From the NCBI GenBank assembly GCA_002733865.1, contig NVXM01000011.1, forward strand, positions 1 through 64,000: a DNA stretch of 64,000 nucleotides. Direction: 5' to 3'. Shown in pieces: positions 47,135 to 56,906 of the stretch. The DNA comes from Sphingopyxis sp. (GTDB lineage Bacteria > Pseudomonadota > Alphaproteobacteria > Sphingomonadales > Sphingomonadaceae). The notes under the pieces are model-generated. The model made no database searches, was not told the DNA's origin, and saw nothing but the letters and a program-made list of their open reading frames with translations. The stretch's first letter is position 1. Every line of letters starts with the position of its first letter. The translations under genes were made by a program, and so were the position numbers.

Positions 47135-47974
47135 GTGCGTACAGGCGTGATCGCGAAAAAAATGGGGATGACCCGCTTGTTTCAGGAAGACGGACGGCAT
47201 GTGCCGGTTACCGTTCTTTCGCTGGAAGAATGTCAGGTTGTTGGAGCCCGCAATCAGGAACGTGACGGCTATTTTGCTGTTCAGCTTGGTGCTGGTGCCC
47301 GTAAAGCGAAAAATGTAAATAAACCACAGCGTGAAGCTTTTGCGAAAGCGGAAGTAGAGCCAAAGGCGCGTGTTGCCGAATTCCGGGTTGATAGCGAAGA
47401 CGCTTTGCTCCCCATCGGTGCTACCGTTACTGCAGACCATTTCATTGCCGGCCAGATGGTCGATATCCAGGGCGTGACCCAGGGTAAAGGCTTTGCCGGT
47501 GCGATGAAGCGCTGGGGTTTCGGCGGTATGCGCGCCACTCATGGTGTGTCCATCTCTCACCGTGCTCACGGTTCTACTGGTCAAAACCAGGATCCGGGCA
47601 AGGTGTTCAAGGGCAAGAAAATGGCCGGTCACATGGGTGCGAAAAACCGTACCCAGCAAAATCTGGAAATCGTCCGCACGGATGCCGCTCGCGGCCTGAT
47701 CTTTGTGCGGGGCAGCGTTCCTGGTTCGAAAGGTGGCTGGCTCCTCGTAAAAGACGCAGTGAAAGTTGCTCTTCCTGAAGGTGTTCCGTTCCCGGGTGCT
47801 CTGCGCCGCAACGCGGATGAAACATCGACCGAAGATGCGCCGGCGGGCATGATCGAAGCGGATGCAGCGATCGAAGCGCCGGTTGGTCCAACCGATGCGG
47901 AAATCGCAGCAGCAGCTGAAGCGCCGGCAGAAGAACAGTCCGATGTCGCAGATGATGCAGGGAAGGAGGGCTAA
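47135..47974 (+). CDS. rplC: 50S ribosomal protein L3 with C-terminal extension
   Basis: A 279-residue L3. Core motifs are [29 protein letters not shown] and [22 protein letters not shown]; the conserved Gln near the peptidyl-transferase loop is present. L3 is usually ~210 residues; here about 60 extra residues rich in Ala, Glu and Asp ([17 protein letters not shown] onwards) follow. The GTG start at 47135 has GGAG at the right distance and gives the usual MRTG N-terminus; an upstream TTG adds two residues. Confidence 0.97.
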   Translation: MRTGVIAKKMGMTRLFQEDGRHVPVTVLSLEECQVVGARNQERDGYFAVQLGAGARKAKNVNKPQREAFAKAEVEPKARVAEFRVDSEDALLPIGATVTADHFIAGQMVDIQGVTQGKGFAGAMKRWGFGGMRATHGVSISHRAHGSTGQNQDPGKVFKGKKMAGHMGAKNRTQQNLEIVRTDAARGLIFVRGSVPGSKGGWLLVKDAVKVALPEGVPFPGALRRNADETSTEDAPAGMIEADAAIEAPVGPTDAEIAAAAEAPAEEQSDVADDAGKEG

Positions 47975-47977
47975 GCC

Positions 47978-48604
47978 ATGAAATTGAAAGTGATAACCCT
48001 CGACGCCAAAGCCAAGGGCGACATCGAATTGAACGATGACGTGTTCGGTATCGAAGCGCGTGCAGATATTCTTCACCGTGTCGTCAACTGGCAGCGTGAA
48101 AAAGCCCGCGGAACGGCGCGTCCGACCCGCGAGCGTTCCGATATCGCTCGGACCGGCAAGAAATACGGCAACCAGAAGGGTGGTGGTACTGCTCGTCATG
48201 GTGACCGTCGTGCTCCGATCTTCATCGGTGGTGGTAAAGCCCACGGTGCCCGCAAGCGTGATTTCAACCCGTCGCTGAACAAGAAGGTTCGTGCGCTGGG
48301 TCTGAAGATGGCGCTGAGCGACAAGGTCAAAAACGAAAACCTTATCGTGCTGGAAAATATCGATCTGAAAGAAGCCAAAACACAGGCGCTTTTGGCCCAG
48401 ATTTCAAAGCTCGGTTTCGGCAAGACGGCGCTGATCATGGACGGTGATGCTGTTAATGAAGCTTTCTCGAAAGCATCAAACAACATTCCACGCGTCAACG
48501 TGATGCCAGCTGCTGGTGCCAATGTTTATGACATCCTGAACCATGAAACCCTGGTGCTGACGCGCGCAGCGGTAGAAAAGCTGGAGGCGCGCTTCAATGG
48601 CTAA
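47978..48604 (+). CDS. rplD: 50S ribosomal protein L4
   Basis: A 208-residue L4, an early assembly protein whose loop lines the exit tunnel. It shows [37 protein letters not shown] and [15 protein letters not shown], the extended loop region. In E. coli L4 autoregulates the S10 operon by binding its leader; the rpsJ-rplC hairpins could serve that role here. Starts three bases after rplC and overlaps rplW by eight. Confidence 0.98.
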   Translation: MKLKVITLDAKAKGDIELNDDVFGIEARADILHRVVNWQREKARGTARPTRERSDIARTGKKYGNQKGGGTARHGDRRAPIFIGGGKAHGARKRDFNPSLNKKVRALGLKMALSDKVKNENLIVLENIDLKEAKTQALLAQISKLGFGKTALIMDGDAVNEAFSKASNNIPRVNVMPAAGANVYDILNHETLVLTRAAVEKLEARFNG

Positions 48605-48905
48605 AAAAGAAGCAGTCGATATCCGTCATTATGACGTGATTGTCGGTCCGCACATCACCGAAAAATCAACCTTGCTCAGCGAGCATAATGCTGTGGTATT
48701 CAAAGTAGCGAATACCGCGACTAAGCCGCAGATCAAGGCCGCCATCGAGGCGTTGTTTGATGTCAAAGTCAAAAACGTCAACACGCTGGTGCAAAAGGGC
48801 AAGACCAAGAAGTGGAAGGGTCGCCCCTATACACGCAATGACATCAAGAAGGCTGTTGTCACGCTGGCTGAAGGCCAGACCATTGACATCACCACGGGAG
48901 TTTAA
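48597..48905 (+). CDS. rplW: 50S ribosomal protein L23
   Basis: A 102-residue L23 located at the tunnel exit, docking site for trigger factor and SRP. It shows [39 protein letters not shown] and [18 protein letters not shown] start inside the end of rplD (8-base overlap), which implies translational coupling. Confidence 0.98.
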   Translation: MAKKEAVDIRHYDVIVGPHITEKSTLLSEHNAVVFKVANTATKPQIKAAIEALFDVKVKNVNTLVQKGKTKKWKGRPYTRNDIKKAVVTLAEGQTIDITTGV

Positions 48906-48911
48906 GGGCAC

Positions 48912-49748
48912 ATGGCATTAAAATCCTATAAACCGACAAGCCCCGCCCGGCGTGGTCTTATTCTGGTCGACAAGAGCGGCCTGTGGAAAGGCAAGCCGGT
49001 CAAGAAGCTTGTCGAAGGCAAGAACAAGACGGGTGGCCGGAACAACAAGGGTCATGTCACTTCGCGCGGCATCGCCGGTGGTCACAAGCAGAAATATCGT
49101 CTCGTCGATTTCAAACGGCGCAAGTGGGATATGTCTGCGACGGTAGAGCGGATCGAATATGATCCCAACCGCACGGCTTTCATTGCGCTTCTGAAATATG
49201 AAGATGGCGAACTGTCCTATATCATCGCGCCTCAGCGGCTCGATGTGGGGGACACCGTTGTCGCCGGCAAGAAGACCGACGTGAAACCTGGCAACGCGAT
49301 GCTTTTGTCGCAGATGCCGGTCGGCACGATCGTTCACAATGTCGAAATGAAGCCAGGCAAGGGTGGCCAGATCGCTCGTTCGGCGGGTGCCTATGTGCAG
49401 ATCGTCGGTCGTGATCGCGGTATGGTTATCGTCCGTTTGAAAAGCGGTGAGCAACGTTACTTGCGCTCCGATTGCATGGCGACCGTTGGTGCGGTTTCCA
49501 ACCCCGACAATTCGAACCAGAATTTCGGCAAGGCAGGGCGCACTCGCTGGAAGGGACGTCGTCCTCTGACTCGCGGTGTTGCAAAGAACCCGGTCGATCA
49601 CCCGCATGGTGGTGGTGAAGGCCGGACCTCGGGTGGCCGTCATCCGGTAACGCCTTGGGGCAAGCCGACCAAGGGTGCTCGTACCCGTAGCAACAAATCG
49701 ACTGACAAGATGATCATCCGGTCGCGTCACGCGAAGAAGAAGAGGTAA
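48912..49748 (+). CDS. rplB: 50S ribosomal protein L2
   Basis: A 278-residue L2, needed for peptidyl-transferase activity and subunit joining. It has [16 protein letters not shown], the RNA-binding core [23 protein letters not shown] (in part) and the conserved histidine loop [18 protein letters not shown] near residue 230. Normal length. Six-base gap to rplW and three-base gap to rpsS. Confidence 0.98.
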   Translation: MALKSYKPTSPARRGLILVDKSGLWKGKPVKKLVEGKNKTGGRNNKGHVTSRGIAGGHKQKYRLVDFKRRKWDMSATVERIEYDPNRTAFIALLKYEDGELSYIIAPQRLDVGDTVVAGKKTDVKPGNAMLLSQMPVGTIVHNVEMKPGKGGQIARSAGAYVQIVGRDRGMVIVRLKSGEQRYLRSDCMATVGAVSNPDNSNQNFGKAGRTRWKGRRPLTRGVAKNPVDHPHGGGEGRTSGGRHPVTPWGKPTKGARTRSNKSTDKMIIRSRHAKKKR

Positions 49749-49750
49749 GC

Positions 49751-50026
49751 ATGGCTCGTTCCATCAAAAAAGGTCCGTTTGTTGACCTCCATCTGCTGAA
49801 AAAAGCGCAGACAGCGCAGGAAAACAGTGTGCGCACGCCGATCAAGACCTGGTCGCGCCGCTCTACCGTATTGCCTGATTTCGTCGGCTTGACCTTCAGC
49901 GTTTACAACGGCCAGAAATTCATTCCGGTTTCCGTGAATGAGGACATGGTTGGTCACAAGCTTGGCGAGTTCGCTCCGACGCGTAACTATTACGGCCATG
50001 GCGCTGACAAAAAAGGCAAGAAATAA
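49751..50026 (+). CDS. rpsS: 30S ribosomal protein S19
   Basis: A 91-residue S19 at the head of the small subunit, contacting the A-site finger. It shows [34 protein letters not shown] and [19 protein letters not shown]. Its TAA shares its last A with the ATG of rplV (TAATG), so the two genes are coupled. Confidence 0.98.
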   Translation: MARSIKKGPFVDLHLLKKAQTAQENSVRTPIKTWSRRSTVLPDFVGLTFSVYNGQKFIPVSVNEDMVGHKLGEFAPTRNYYGHGADKKGKK

Positions 50027-50409
50027 TGGGTAAGGCATCATCACCCCGCCGGGTTGGCGACAATGAAGCTTTGGCTGTTGGCAATTCCATTCGTGGTTCT
50101 GCCCAGAAGCTGAACCTGGTTGCACAGCTGATCCGTGGCAAGAAAGCGGAAGAAGCTTTGAACATCCTTTCGTTCTCGAAAAAGTCGATGGCCAAGGATG
50201 TCAGCAAGGTTCTGGCGTCGGCAATCGCCAATGCCGAGAATAATCACAATCTGGATGTTGACGCATTGATCGTTCACGAAGCGAGCGTCGGCAAGTCCAT
50301 CACGATGAAGCGCTGGAGAGCGCGGGCTCGTGGTCGTTCAGCCAAGATTGTCAAGCCATTTAGCCGCGTTCGCATCGTTGTGCGCGAACATGAAGAGGAA
50401 GAGGCGTAA
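50026..50409 (+). CDS. rplV: 50S ribosomal protein L22
   Basis: A 127-residue L22 whose beta-hairpin reaches into the exit tunnel near the macrolide site. It shows [42 protein letters not shown] and the hairpin [17 protein letters not shown]. No change expected for macrolide resistance is evident. It starts within the rpsS stop codon and ends two bases before rpsC. Confidence 0.98.
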   Translation: MGKASSPRRVGDNEALAVGNSIRGSAQKLNLVAQLIRGKKAEEALNILSFSKKSMAKDVSKVLASAIANAENNHNLDVDALIVHEASVGKSITMKRWRARARGRSAKIVKPFSRVRIVVREHEEEEA

Positions 50410-50411
50410 CC

Positions 50412-51113
50412 ATGGGTCAAAAGAGCAATCCTATCGGGCTTCGCCTGCAGATCAACCGGACCTGGGACTCTCGCTGGTATGCGGAAGGTTCCAATTACGG
50501 CGACCTCTTGATGGAAGACATCAAGATGCGCAAATTCATCATCAAGACCCTGCCACAGGCAGCGATCTCGAAGGTGGTGATTGAGCGTCCGGCCAAGACC
50601 TGCCGCATTTCGATCTATGCTGCACGCCCGGGCGTGATCATCGGCAAGAAGGGCGCAGACATCGAAAAGTTGCGTCGTCAGCTGAGTGACATGTCGTCCG
50701 GCGACGTATCGCTGAACATTGTCGAAATCCGCAAGCCGGAAGTCGATGCTCAGTTGGTAGCTCAGGGCATTGGTGATCAGCTGATCCGCCGGGTTGCTTT
50801 CCGTCGTGCCATGAAGCGTGCTGTGCAGTCTGCTCTGCGGCTTGGTGCTCAAGGTATTAAAATTGTTTGTGGCGGCCGTTTGGGCGGCGCGGAAATCGCG
50901 CGGGTTGAATGGTACCGTGAAGGCCGCGTGCCTTTGCATACGCTGCGCGCCAATATCGACTATGCTGAATATGAAGCGCTGACCGCTTACGGCATCATCG
51001 GTATCAAGGTTTGGATTTTCAAAGGCGAGATATTGGGTCACGACCCGATGGCTCAAGACCGGTTGATGGTGGAAGCGCAAACTTCCGGCGTCCGTCCGCA
51101 GCATCAACGTTGA
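50412..51113 (+). CDS. rpsC: 30S ribosomal protein S3
   Basis: A 233-residue S3 at the mRNA entry tunnel with helicase role. It starts [21 protein letters not shown], has the KH-domain motif [18 protein letters not shown] and the C-terminal domain with [24 protein letters not shown]. Normal length. Two bases after rplV and 24 bases before rplP. Confidence 0.98.
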   Translation: MGQKSNPIGLRLQINRTWDSRWYAEGSNYGDLLMEDIKMRKFIIKTLPQAAISKVVIERPAKTCRISIYAARPGVIIGKKGADIEKLRRQLSDMSSGDVSLNIVEIRKPEVDAQLVAQGIGDQLIRRVAFRRAMKRAVQSALRLGAQGIKIVCGGRLGGAEIARVEWYREGRVPLHTLRANIDYAEYEALTAYGIIGIKVWIFKGEILGHDPMAQDRLMVEAQTSGVRPQHQR

Positions 51114-51137
51114 TTTTTGAGGAATAGGTAGAGCATC

Positions 51138-51569
51138 ATGCTGCAACCCAAGAAACATAAATTCCGCAAGGCTTTCAAAGGCCGGATCAAGGGCAAGGCG
51201 CCAGGTGGCTCCAGCTTGAACTTCGGCAGCTATGGCCTGAAAGCCATGGAACCTGACCGGATTACCGCGCGTCAAATCGAAGCGGCTCGCCGTGCGATCA
51301 CGCGTCACATCAAGCGTCAGGGCCGGTTGTGGATCCGGATCTTCCCGGATGTGCCAGTATCCAAGAAACCTGCCGAAGTTCGTCAGGGTAAAGGTAAGGG
51401 TTCGGTAGAATATTGGGCTGCTCGGGTTAAGCCAGGTCGCATCCTGTTCGAACTGGACGGCGTTCCGGGACCGATTGCAGCGGTCGCTTTCGAGCGGGCA
51501 GCGATGAAGCTCCCGATCAAAACAAAGGTTGTGGCTCGCCTCGGCGACACGTCACATCTGGAAGGTTAA
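51138..51569 (+). CDS. rplP: 50S ribosomal protein L16
   Basis: A 143-residue L16 near the A and P sites of the large subunit. It shows [39 protein letters not shown] and [18 protein letters not shown]; the conserved Arg in the [12 protein letters not shown] loop, the known hydroxylation site in E. coli, is in place. ATG with GAGGAATAGG upstream. Confidence 0.98.
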   Translation: MLQPKKHKFRKAFKGRIKGKAPGGSSLNFGSYGLKAMEPDRITARQIEAARRAITRHIKRQGRLWIRIFPDVPVSKKPAEVRQGKGKGSVEYWAARVKPGRILFELDGVPGPIAAVAFERAAMKLPIKTKVVARLGDTSHLEG

Positions 51570-51574
51570 GGTAG

Positions 51575-51790
51575 ATGAGCATTAAAATAGAAGATATGCG
51601 GACCAAGACCGACGATCAGCTCGAGACGGAACTCGGCGAACTGAAGCGCGAGGCATTCAACCTGCGCTTTCAGTCTGCGACCAACCAGCTCGAAAAGCCA
51701 AGTCGGATTCGCGAAGTGCGCCGTACGATAGCAAAAATCAAAACCCTGCAGAACGAGCGTGCGAAAGCCGCTGTTGCAGAAAAGGCGTAA
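51575..51790 (+). CDS. rpmC: 50S ribosomal protein L29
   Basis: A 71-residue helical L29 at the tunnel exit. It shows DDQLETELGELKREAFNLRF, ATNQLEKPSRIREVRRTIA and KIKTLQNERAKA. Five bases after rplP, nine bases before rpsQ. Confidence 0.97.
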   Translation: MSIKIEDMRTKTDDQLETELGELKREAFNLRFQSATNQLEKPSRIREVRRTIAKIKTLQNERAKAAVAEKA

Positions 51791-51799
51791 GGAACCGAT

Positions 51800-52156
51800 A
51801 TGCCAAAACGTATTCTCACCGGTACGGTCGTGTCAGACAAGGGCGACAAGACAGTTGTCGTCAATGTCGAACGCAAAGTGAAGCACCCGCTGTACGGAAA
51901 AATCATCCGGCGCTCGAAGAAATATCATGCGCATGACGAGAACAACGAAATCAGCCTCGGCGAAACCGTTCGGATCGAAGAGACCCGGCCAATCTCGAAG
52001 CTGAAGACCTGGAAGGTTCTGGAACGGGTCGGCGCAGCAGCCGGTCTGGCAACGCCAACGGTCAGCGAGATCACGGCCAGCGATCCGAAGGACGAGAAGG
52101 TCAAGGCGCCTGTTGCGGCTGAAGATGAAGCCGAAGCGGAGCCTGCGAGCAAATAA
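51800..52156 (+). CDS. rpsQ: 30S ribosomal protein S17 with C-terminal extension
   Basis: A 118-residue S17. The core is normal: [42 protein letters not shown] and [21 protein letters not shown]17 is usually 80-90 residues. Here ~35 extra residues rich in Ala, Glu, Asp and Lys follow ([21 protein letters not shown]), similar in flavour to the L3 tail. The 80-base gap to rplN is the longest in this part of the operon and shows no clear structure. Confidence 0.97.
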   Translation: MPKRILTGTVVSDKGDKTVVVNVERKVKHPLYGKIIRRSKKYHAHDENNEISLGETVRIEETRPISKLKTWKVLERVGAAAGLATPTVSEITASDPKDEKVKAPVAAEDEAEAEPASK

Positions 52157-52236
52157 TTTAGACGATCCCGGATCTGCCGGGGTGACGAAATAGGAAACGC
52201 CCGGTTAGCCGGGGTTATGAAGAAGGAATTGGATCC

Positions 52237-52605
52237 ATGATCCAGATGCAATCGAACCTGGAGGTCGCGGACAACAGCGGCGCCAAACGCGTCCAGTGCA
52301 TCAAGGTGCTGGGCGGCTCGAAGCGTCGCTTTGCTGGCGTCGGCGACATCATTGTCGTGTCGATCAAGGAAGCAGCGCCGCGCGGCAAGGTCAAGAAGGG
52401 CGACGTTCACCGTGCGGTGATTGTGCGGACCAAGAAGGACATCCGCCGCAAGGACGGATCGGTCATCCGGTTCGACAGCAATGCTGCGGTTCTGGTGAAC
52501 AACAACCAGGAGCCAATCGGCACCCGTATTTTTGGCCCCGTGGTTCGCGAACTGCGTGCGAAAAAGCACATGAAAATCATCAGCCTTGCGCCGGAGGTAC
52601 TCTAA
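52237..52605 (+). CDS. rplN: 50S ribosomal protein L14
   Basis: A 122-residue L14 at the subunit interface, contact point for ribosome silencing factor. It begins [20 protein letters not shown] and has [20 protein letters not shown] and [23 protein letters not shown] follows AAGAAGGAATTGGATCC. In E. coli this position starts the spc operon; the 80-base gap before it may hold a promoter, though none is clear. Confidence 0.98.
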   Translation: MIQMQSNLEVADNSGAKRVQCIKVLGGSKRRFAGVGDIIVVSIKEAAPRGKVKKGDVHRAVIVRTKKDIRRKDGSVIRFDSNAAVLVNNNQEPIGTRIFGPVVRELRAKKHMKIISLAPEVL

Positions 52606-52607
52606 TC

Positions 52608-52931
52608 ATGGCCAATGCAAAGATCAAAAAAGGCGATACCGTCGTGATCCTGTCCGGCAAGGACAAGGGCAAGTCGGGTGAAGTCACCAAAGTGATGCCG
52701 AAAGATGGCAAGCTCATCGTTTCCGGTGTGAATATTGCTGTTCGCCATCGCAAGCCAACCCAGGCGAACCCGCAGGGTGGCCTTGAGCGTAGCGAAGCGG
52801 CGATGCACATCAGCAAAGTGGCATTGGCGGATCCGAAAGACGGCAAGCCGACGCGTGTCCGGTTTGAAAAGACAGAAGACGGAAAGATGCAGCGTATCGC
52901 TGTTAAATCCGGGGAGAAAGTCGATGGCTGA
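52608..52931 (+). CDS. rplX: 50S ribosomal protein L24
   Basis: A 107-residue L24, one of two proteins that initiate 50S assembly. It shows [21 protein letters not shown], the KOW motif, then [19 protein letters not shown] and [20 protein letters not shown]. The ATG is at 52608, two bases after the rplN stop. It overlaps rplE by eight bases. Confidence 0.97.
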   Translation: MANAKIKKGDTVVILSGKDKGKSGEVTKVMPKDGKLIVSGVNIAVRHRKPTQANPQGGLERSEAAMHISKVALADPKDGKPTRVRFEKTEDGKMQRIAVKSGEKVDG

Positions 52932-53511
52932 TAAAAATTATGTCCCGCGCATGCGCACCAAATATGACGAGGAAATCGTCAAGGCGATGCAGGAAAAGTT
53001 CAACTATTCCAACCATATGGAAGTTCCACGGATCACCATGGTAACGATCAACATGGGCGTGGGCGAAGGCAGCCAGGACAAGAAAAAGGTCGCGAATGCT
53101 GCTGCCGAAATGGAATTGATTGCCGGTCAGAAGCCAGTAATCACCAAGGCGAAAAACTCGATCGCAACGTTCAAGTTGCGTGAAGGCATGCCGATTGGTT
53201 GCAAAGTCAATTTGCGGCGCGAGCGGATGTACGAATTCATCGATCGTCTGGTGACGATCGCTATGCCACGTATCCGGGATTTCAGGGGTCTGAATCCGAA
53301 AAGCTTTGATGGTCGTGGCAACTTTGCCATGGGCCTGAAAGAGCAGATCATTTTCCCCGAGATCGCCTATGACAACATCGACGTTGTCCGCGGCATGGAC
53401 GTGATTGTAACGACAACAGCAAAAACAGACGAAGAAGCGCGCGCGCTTTTGGCACTGTTCGGTTTCCCGTTCCCCAAAGAGGAACAATCGGAAGAAAAAG
53501 AAGCCGCGTGA
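52924..53511 (+). CDS. rplE: 50S ribosomal protein L5
   Basis: A 195-residue L5 of the central protuberance, binding 5S rRNA and P-site tRNA. It shows [39 protein letters not shown] and [19 protein letters not shown]. About 10-15 residues longer at the C-terminus than E. coli L5, with a Lys/Glu-rich end ([11 protein letters not shown]). The start ATG lies inside the rplX end. Confidence 0.97.
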   Translation: MADKNYVPRMRTKYDEEIVKAMQEKFNYSNHMEVPRITMVTINMGVGEGSQDKKKVANAAAEMELIAGQKPVITKAKNSIATFKLREGMPIGCKVNLRRERMYEFIDRLVTIAMPRIRDFRGLNPKSFDGRGNFAMGLKEQIIFPEIAYDNIDVVRGMDVIVTTTAKTDEEARALLALFGFPFPKEEQSEEKEAA

Positions 53512-53546
53512 GCGCTTCATTATACGGAAGGACGAGAACTTAAGTC

Positions 53547-53852
53547 ATGGCGAAACTGAGTTCCATTAACAGAAACGAAAAGCGCAAACGGATGGTGAAG
53601 AAATACGCCGGCCGTTATGCGAAACTGAAGGCAATGGCATCGGATCAGTCTCTCGACGAGACCGAACGTCTGATGGCGCGCCTGAAGATGGCGGAAATCC
53701 CGCGCAATGCGAATCCAACCCGTGTGCGCAACCGCTGTGAAACCACAGGACGGCCACGCGGCTATTACCGCAAGTTCCGCCTGTGCCGCATCGAGCTTCG
53801 GGATATGGCCAACAAAGGCCTGATCCCTGGCGTCACGAAATCAAGCTGGTAA
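53547..53852 (+). CDS. rpsN: 30S ribosomal protein S14
   Basis: A 101-residue S14 of the long, zinc-free type: the C-x2-C pairs of the short form are absent. It shows [19 protein letters not shown], then [19 protein letters not shown] and [22 protein letters not shown] start with GGAAGGACGAG upstream, 35 bases after rplE. Confidence 0.97.
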   Translation: MAKLSSINRNEKRKRMVKKYAGRYAKLKAMASDQSLDETERLMARLKMAEIPRNANPTRVRNRCETTGRPRGYYRKFRLCRIELRDMANKGLIPGVTKSSW

Positions 53853-53864
53853 GGGAGAGATAAT

Positions 53865-54260
53865 ATGGCTTTTACCGATCCCTTGGGTGACATGCTCACC
53901 CGTATCCGTAACGGACAACAGGCTCGCAAGGACAGCGTCGTAACACCTGCGTCCAAATTGCGTGGTGCCGTCCTCGAAGTATTGCAGCGCGAAGGTTATA
54001 TTCGTGGCTACAGTGAAGAAGAGGTCGACAAGCACCCCGGTCTGCGGATTGAACTGAAATATTTTGAAGGGCAGCCGGCGATTCGCCACGTGGCCCGTGT
54101 TTCAAAGCCTGGTCGTCGTGTCTACAGCGGTTCGGAAGATCTGCCACGGGTACGTAACGGCTTGGGCATAACCATTGTATCGACGCCACAAGGTGTTCTG
54201 TCCGACGCGGAAGCGCGTCAGGCGAAGGTCGGCGGCGAAGTACTGGCTGAGGTATTCTAA
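53865..54260 (+). CDS. rpsH: 30S ribosomal protein S8
   Basis: A 131-residue S8, which binds helix 21 of 16S rRNA and in E. coli represses the spc operon at rplE. It shows [20 protein letters not shown] and the C-terminal SRVYSG-like segment ([19 protein letters not shown]), plus [20 protein letters not shown]. Twelve-base gap to rpsN with GGGAGAG as ribosome-binding site. Confidence 0.98.
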   Translation: MAFTDPLGDMLTRIRNGQQARKDSVVTPASKLRGAVLEVLQREGYIRGYSEEEVDKHPGLRIELKYFEGQPAIRHVARVSKPGRRVYSGSEDLPRVRNGLGITIVSTPQGVLSDAEARQAKVGGEVLAEVF

Positions 54261-54262
54261 TC

Positions 54263-54796
54263 ATGTCCCGTATTGGCAAAAAATCAGTAGCTATTCCGGA
54301 CGGCGTAACCGCCGTAATGGAAGATGGTCTGGTCAAGGTCAAAGGACCAAAGGGCGAGCTTTCGACCCCGATGGTTGATGATCTGACCTATGAACTGGGC
54401 GATGGCGGTTTGCTGGTGACGCCAGCAAACAAGTCCAAAACCGCGCGTGCCTTCTGGGGCATGCAGCGTACGCTGGTGCAGAATTTGGTAGACGGTGTCA
54501 CCGAAGGCTTCACCAAGGTTCTGGAAATCAACGGCGTTGGTTATCGTGCCGCTGTCCAGGGGAAGACGCTCAATCTGCAGCTTGGCTTTAGCCACGATGT
54601 AAATTTTGCGATCCCTGACGGTGTCGACATCAAGACCCCGGATCAGACCACCATCGAAATTTCCGGCATGGACAAACAGCAAGTTGGCCAGGTCGCTGCC
54701 GAAATCCGGCGCTGGCGCAAGCCTGAGCCTTATAAAGGCAAGGGTATCAAATATCGCGGCGAATATATTTTCCGCAAAGAAGGGAAGAAGAAATAA
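54263..54796 (+). CDS. rplF: 50S ribosomal protein L6
   Basis: A 177-residue L6 near the sarcin-ricin loop and factor-binding site. It shows [49 protein letters not shown] and the C-terminal [18 protein letters not shown]. Two-base gap from rpsH. Confidence 0.98.
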   Translation: MSRIGKKSVAIPDGVTAVMEDGLVKVKGPKGELSTPMVDDLTYELGDGGLLVTPANKSKTARAFWGMQRTLVQNLVDGVTEGFTKVLEINGVGYRAAVQGKTLNLQLGFSHDVNFAIPDGVDIKTPDQTTIEISGMDKQQVGQVAAEIRRWRKPEPYKGKGIKYRGEYIFRKEGKKK

Positions 54797-54799
54797 GCC

Positions 54800-55153
54800 A
54801 TGGCGAATATTTCTCAGTTCAAACGGCGCCAGCAACGCGTACGCAGCAAATTGCGGAAGCGCGGGCTCTCAAAGCCTCGTTTGTCCGTGCATCGCACGAG
54901 CCGGCATATCTATGCCCAGGTTATCGACGATGCCGAGGGCAAAACGCTGGCTTCCGCTTCGACCATCGATAAAGCGTCTACCGTCAAAACCGGTGCAGAC
55001 AGCAAAGCAGCAGCCGATGTTGGCAAGCGCGTTGCCGAAGCGGCCAAGAAGGCAGGCGTTAAAGAAGTAATTTTTGACCGTGGCGGGTTCCTGTTTCACG
55101 GACGTGTGAAGGCCCTGGCCGACGCAGCACGTGAAGGCGGATTGGAGTTTTAA
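54800..55153 (+). CDS. rplR: 50S ribosomal protein L18
   Basis: A 117-residue L18 that binds 5S rRNA together with L5. It shows [34 protein letters not shown] and [20 protein letters not shown]. Three-base gap from rplF and one base before the rpsE start codon. Confidence 0.98.
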   Translation: MANISQFKRRQQRVRSKLRKRGLSKPRLSVHRTSRHIYAQVIDDAEGKTLASASTIDKASTVKTGADSKAAADVGKRVAEAAKKAGVKEVIFDRGGFLFHGRVKALADAAREGGLEF

Positions 55154-55154
55154 T

Positions 55155-55922
55155 ATGGCTGATGAGAAAACAACACCAGAAGGCGCGGCACAGCCGGGCA
55201 CCACTGGCGAAGGCAATCAGCCGACAGCAGCTATTGCACCTGAAGCCAAAACCGGTGGCCCCGAGCGTCAGTCGCGCGGCGGAAACCGTGGCGGTGCCGG
55301 TGGCCGGGATAACCGTGGTGGCGGCCGTGACAATCGTGGCGGCGGACGCAATAACAATCGCGGCGGACGTGGCAATAATGACGGCGGCGAAGAGCTGATT
55401 GAGAAATTGGTCCACATCAACCGCGTTTCAAAGACGGTCAAAGGCGGTAAGCGCTTCGGCTTTGCTGCTCTGGTTGTGGTTGGCGATGGCAAAGGCCGCG
55501 CTGGTTTCGGCAAGGGCAAGGCCCGCGAAGTGCCGGAAGCAATCACCAAGGCGACTGCAGCTGCCAAGAAATCGATGGTACGTGTACCATTGCGCGAAGG
55601 CCGCACTTTGCACCATGACGGCACCGGCCAATTCGGCGCGGGCAATGTTACGGTTCGTTCGGCACCTGCAGGTACCGGTATCATCGCCGGTGGTCCCATG
55701 CGTGCCGTGTTCGAAAGCCTTGGCGTTTCTGACGTTGTGACGAAGTCCAACGGTACCGCCAACCCTTACAACATGATCCGCGCAACTTTTGCTGCTCTGG
55801 CAGATCAGTCCAGCCCAAAAGCTGTTGCTCAGCGGCGTGGCAAGAAAGTGACCGACCTGCTTGCACGTGCTGGTGGTTCGGCTGCTGAAGTGGCAGCTGA
55901 TGCCGCTGCAGTTACGGAGTAA
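55155..55922 (+). CDS. rpsE: 30S ribosomal protein S5 with Gly/Arg/Asn-rich N-terminal tail
   Basis: A 255-residue S5. The core from about residue 85 is normal: [20 protein letters not shown], then [18 protein letters not shown] and [20 protein letters not shown]. coli S5 has 167 residues. The extra N-terminal ~80 residues contain repeats of RGG type ([29 protein letters not shown]), which often bind RNA or promote condensates. The ATG at 55155 follows GGAG; an upstream start in the frame would overlap rplR. Confidence 0.97.
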   Translation: MADEKTTPEGAAQPGTTGEGNQPTAAIAPEAKTGGPERQSRGGNRGGAGGRDNRGGGRDNRGGGRNNNRGGRGNNDGGEELIEKLVHINRVSKTVKGGKRFGFAALVVVGDGKGRAGFGKGKAREVPEAITKATAAAKKSMVRVPLREGRTLHHDGTGQFGAGNVTVRSAPAGTGIIAGGPMRAVFESLGVSDVVTKSNGTANPYNMIRATFAALADQSSPKAVAQRRGKKVTDLLARAGGSAAEVAADAAAVTE

Positions 55923-55927
55923 TTTTG

Positions 55928-56107
55928 ATGGCTAAACTGAAAATCAAGCAGATCGGTTCGCCGATCCGGCGCCCGGAAGTTCAGCGCAAGACGCTGATCG
56001 GTCTCGGTCTCAACAAGATGCACCGTGTTTCCGAACTGGAAGACACCGCGGAAGTCCGCGGCATGATCCGCAAGGTGCATCATCTGGTGGAGGTTGTTGA
56101 AGGGTAA
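55928..56107 (+). CDS. rpmD: 50S ribosomal protein L30
   Basis: A 59-residue L30: [34 protein letters not shown] and [14 protein letters not shown]. The ATG at 55928 has CGGAG upstream; a TTG one codon earlier is unlikely. Five bases after rpsE. Confidence 0.96.
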   Translation: MAKLKIKQIGSPIRRPEVQRKTLIGLGLNKMHRVSELEDTAEVRGMIRKVHHLVEVVEG

Positions 56108-56152
56108 AACCGGCAACTTCCGTGCGAATAAAAGCGAAAGCGAGTACACGAC

Positions 56153-56707
56153 ATGAAACTGAACGAACTTAAAGACAATGAAGGCGCGCGCAAGTCGCGC
56201 ATGCGTGTTGGCCGGGGCATTGGCTCGGGCAAGGGCAAGACCGGCGGACGTGGCCAAAAGGGCCAGAAGTCCCGTTCCGGTGTTTCGATCAACGGCTTCG
56301 AAGGCGGCCAGATGCCGCTCCACATGCGGCTGCCAAAGCGTGGCTTTAACAACCCGTTCGGCACCGACTATGCGGAAGTGAATCTGGGCATGATCCAGAA
56401 GTTCATCGACAGCAAGAGCCTCGACACCAAGGGCACTATCGATCACGCAACCCTTAAAGCAGCAGGTTTGGCCCGCGGCGGCAAGGACGGCGTCCGGTTG
56501 CTGGCCAAGGGCGAGCTGACCGCGAAAATCACGATCGCCGTTGCTGGCGCTTCGAAAGCCGCTGTAGCAGCGGTCGAGAAGGCAGGCGGCAAGGTCGAAA
56601 TCCTAGCTGCAGGCGGCGAACGCCGGGCGAAGGGTGAGAAAAAGGCTGTCGCCTCCAAGCCGGCCCGCGAGAAGAAAGCCGCAAACAAGGCTAAGAAGAA
56701 AGATTGA
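56153..56707 (+). CDS. rplO: 50S ribosomal protein L15
   Basis: A 184-residue L15, a late assembly protein. It shows [39 protein letters not shown] and [17 protein letters not shown]. It is ~35 residues longer than E. coli L15, the surplus being an Ala/Lys-rich tail ([20 protein letters not shown]). A clear intrinsic terminator begins eight bases after the stop codon. Confidence 0.97.
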   Translation: MKLNELKDNEGARKSRMRVGRGIGSGKGKTGGRGQKGQKSRSGVSINGFEGGQMPLHMRLPKRGFNNPFGTDYAEVNLGMIQKFIDSKSLDTKGTIDHATLKAAGLARGGKDGVRLLAKGELTAKITIAVAGASKAAVAAVEKAGGKVEILAAGGERRAKGEKKAVASKPAREKKAANKAKKKD

Positions 56708-56714
56708 TCTTCGA

Positions 56715-56741
56715 GAGGCGCTAGTTTTAGCGCCTCTTTTT
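56715..56741 (+). terminator. Rho-independent terminator/attenuator between rplO and secY
   Basis: GAGGCGCTA (56715-56723), loop GTTT, TAGCGCCTC (56728-56736), then five T. It is well formed and sits inside what is usually a continuous operon, so secY and adk must be read through or have their own promoter. Confidence 0.85.
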
Positions 56742-56789
56742 CTGGCCCCTTGTTTTTGATGCGCTAACATCCGATATGGGCCGGGTTGC

Positions 56790-56870
56790 ATACCCGCAAA
56801 AGCGGGTATTCATCTCCGAGGATTGCAACAGACCGCAATAGTTGGAGATGGGCCTCTGCCACCGCAGAGG
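56790..56870 (+). promoter_or_regulatory. Structured leader upstream of secY
   Basis: Three adjacent hairpins: ATACCCGC/GCGGGTAT (56790-56809, loop AAAA), CATCTCC/GGAGATG (56811-56850) enclosing an ATTGC/GCAAT stem, and CCTCTGC/GCAGAGG (56853-56870, loop CACC). TTGCA recurs at 56785, 56823 and 56874. A leader with this many perfect stems suggests an RNA regulator or protein-binding site for secY-adk. Confidence 0.55.
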
Positions 56871-56906
56871 GGCGTTGCAAACTAATAGTGGGCAGGAAAG
56901 TCAAAC

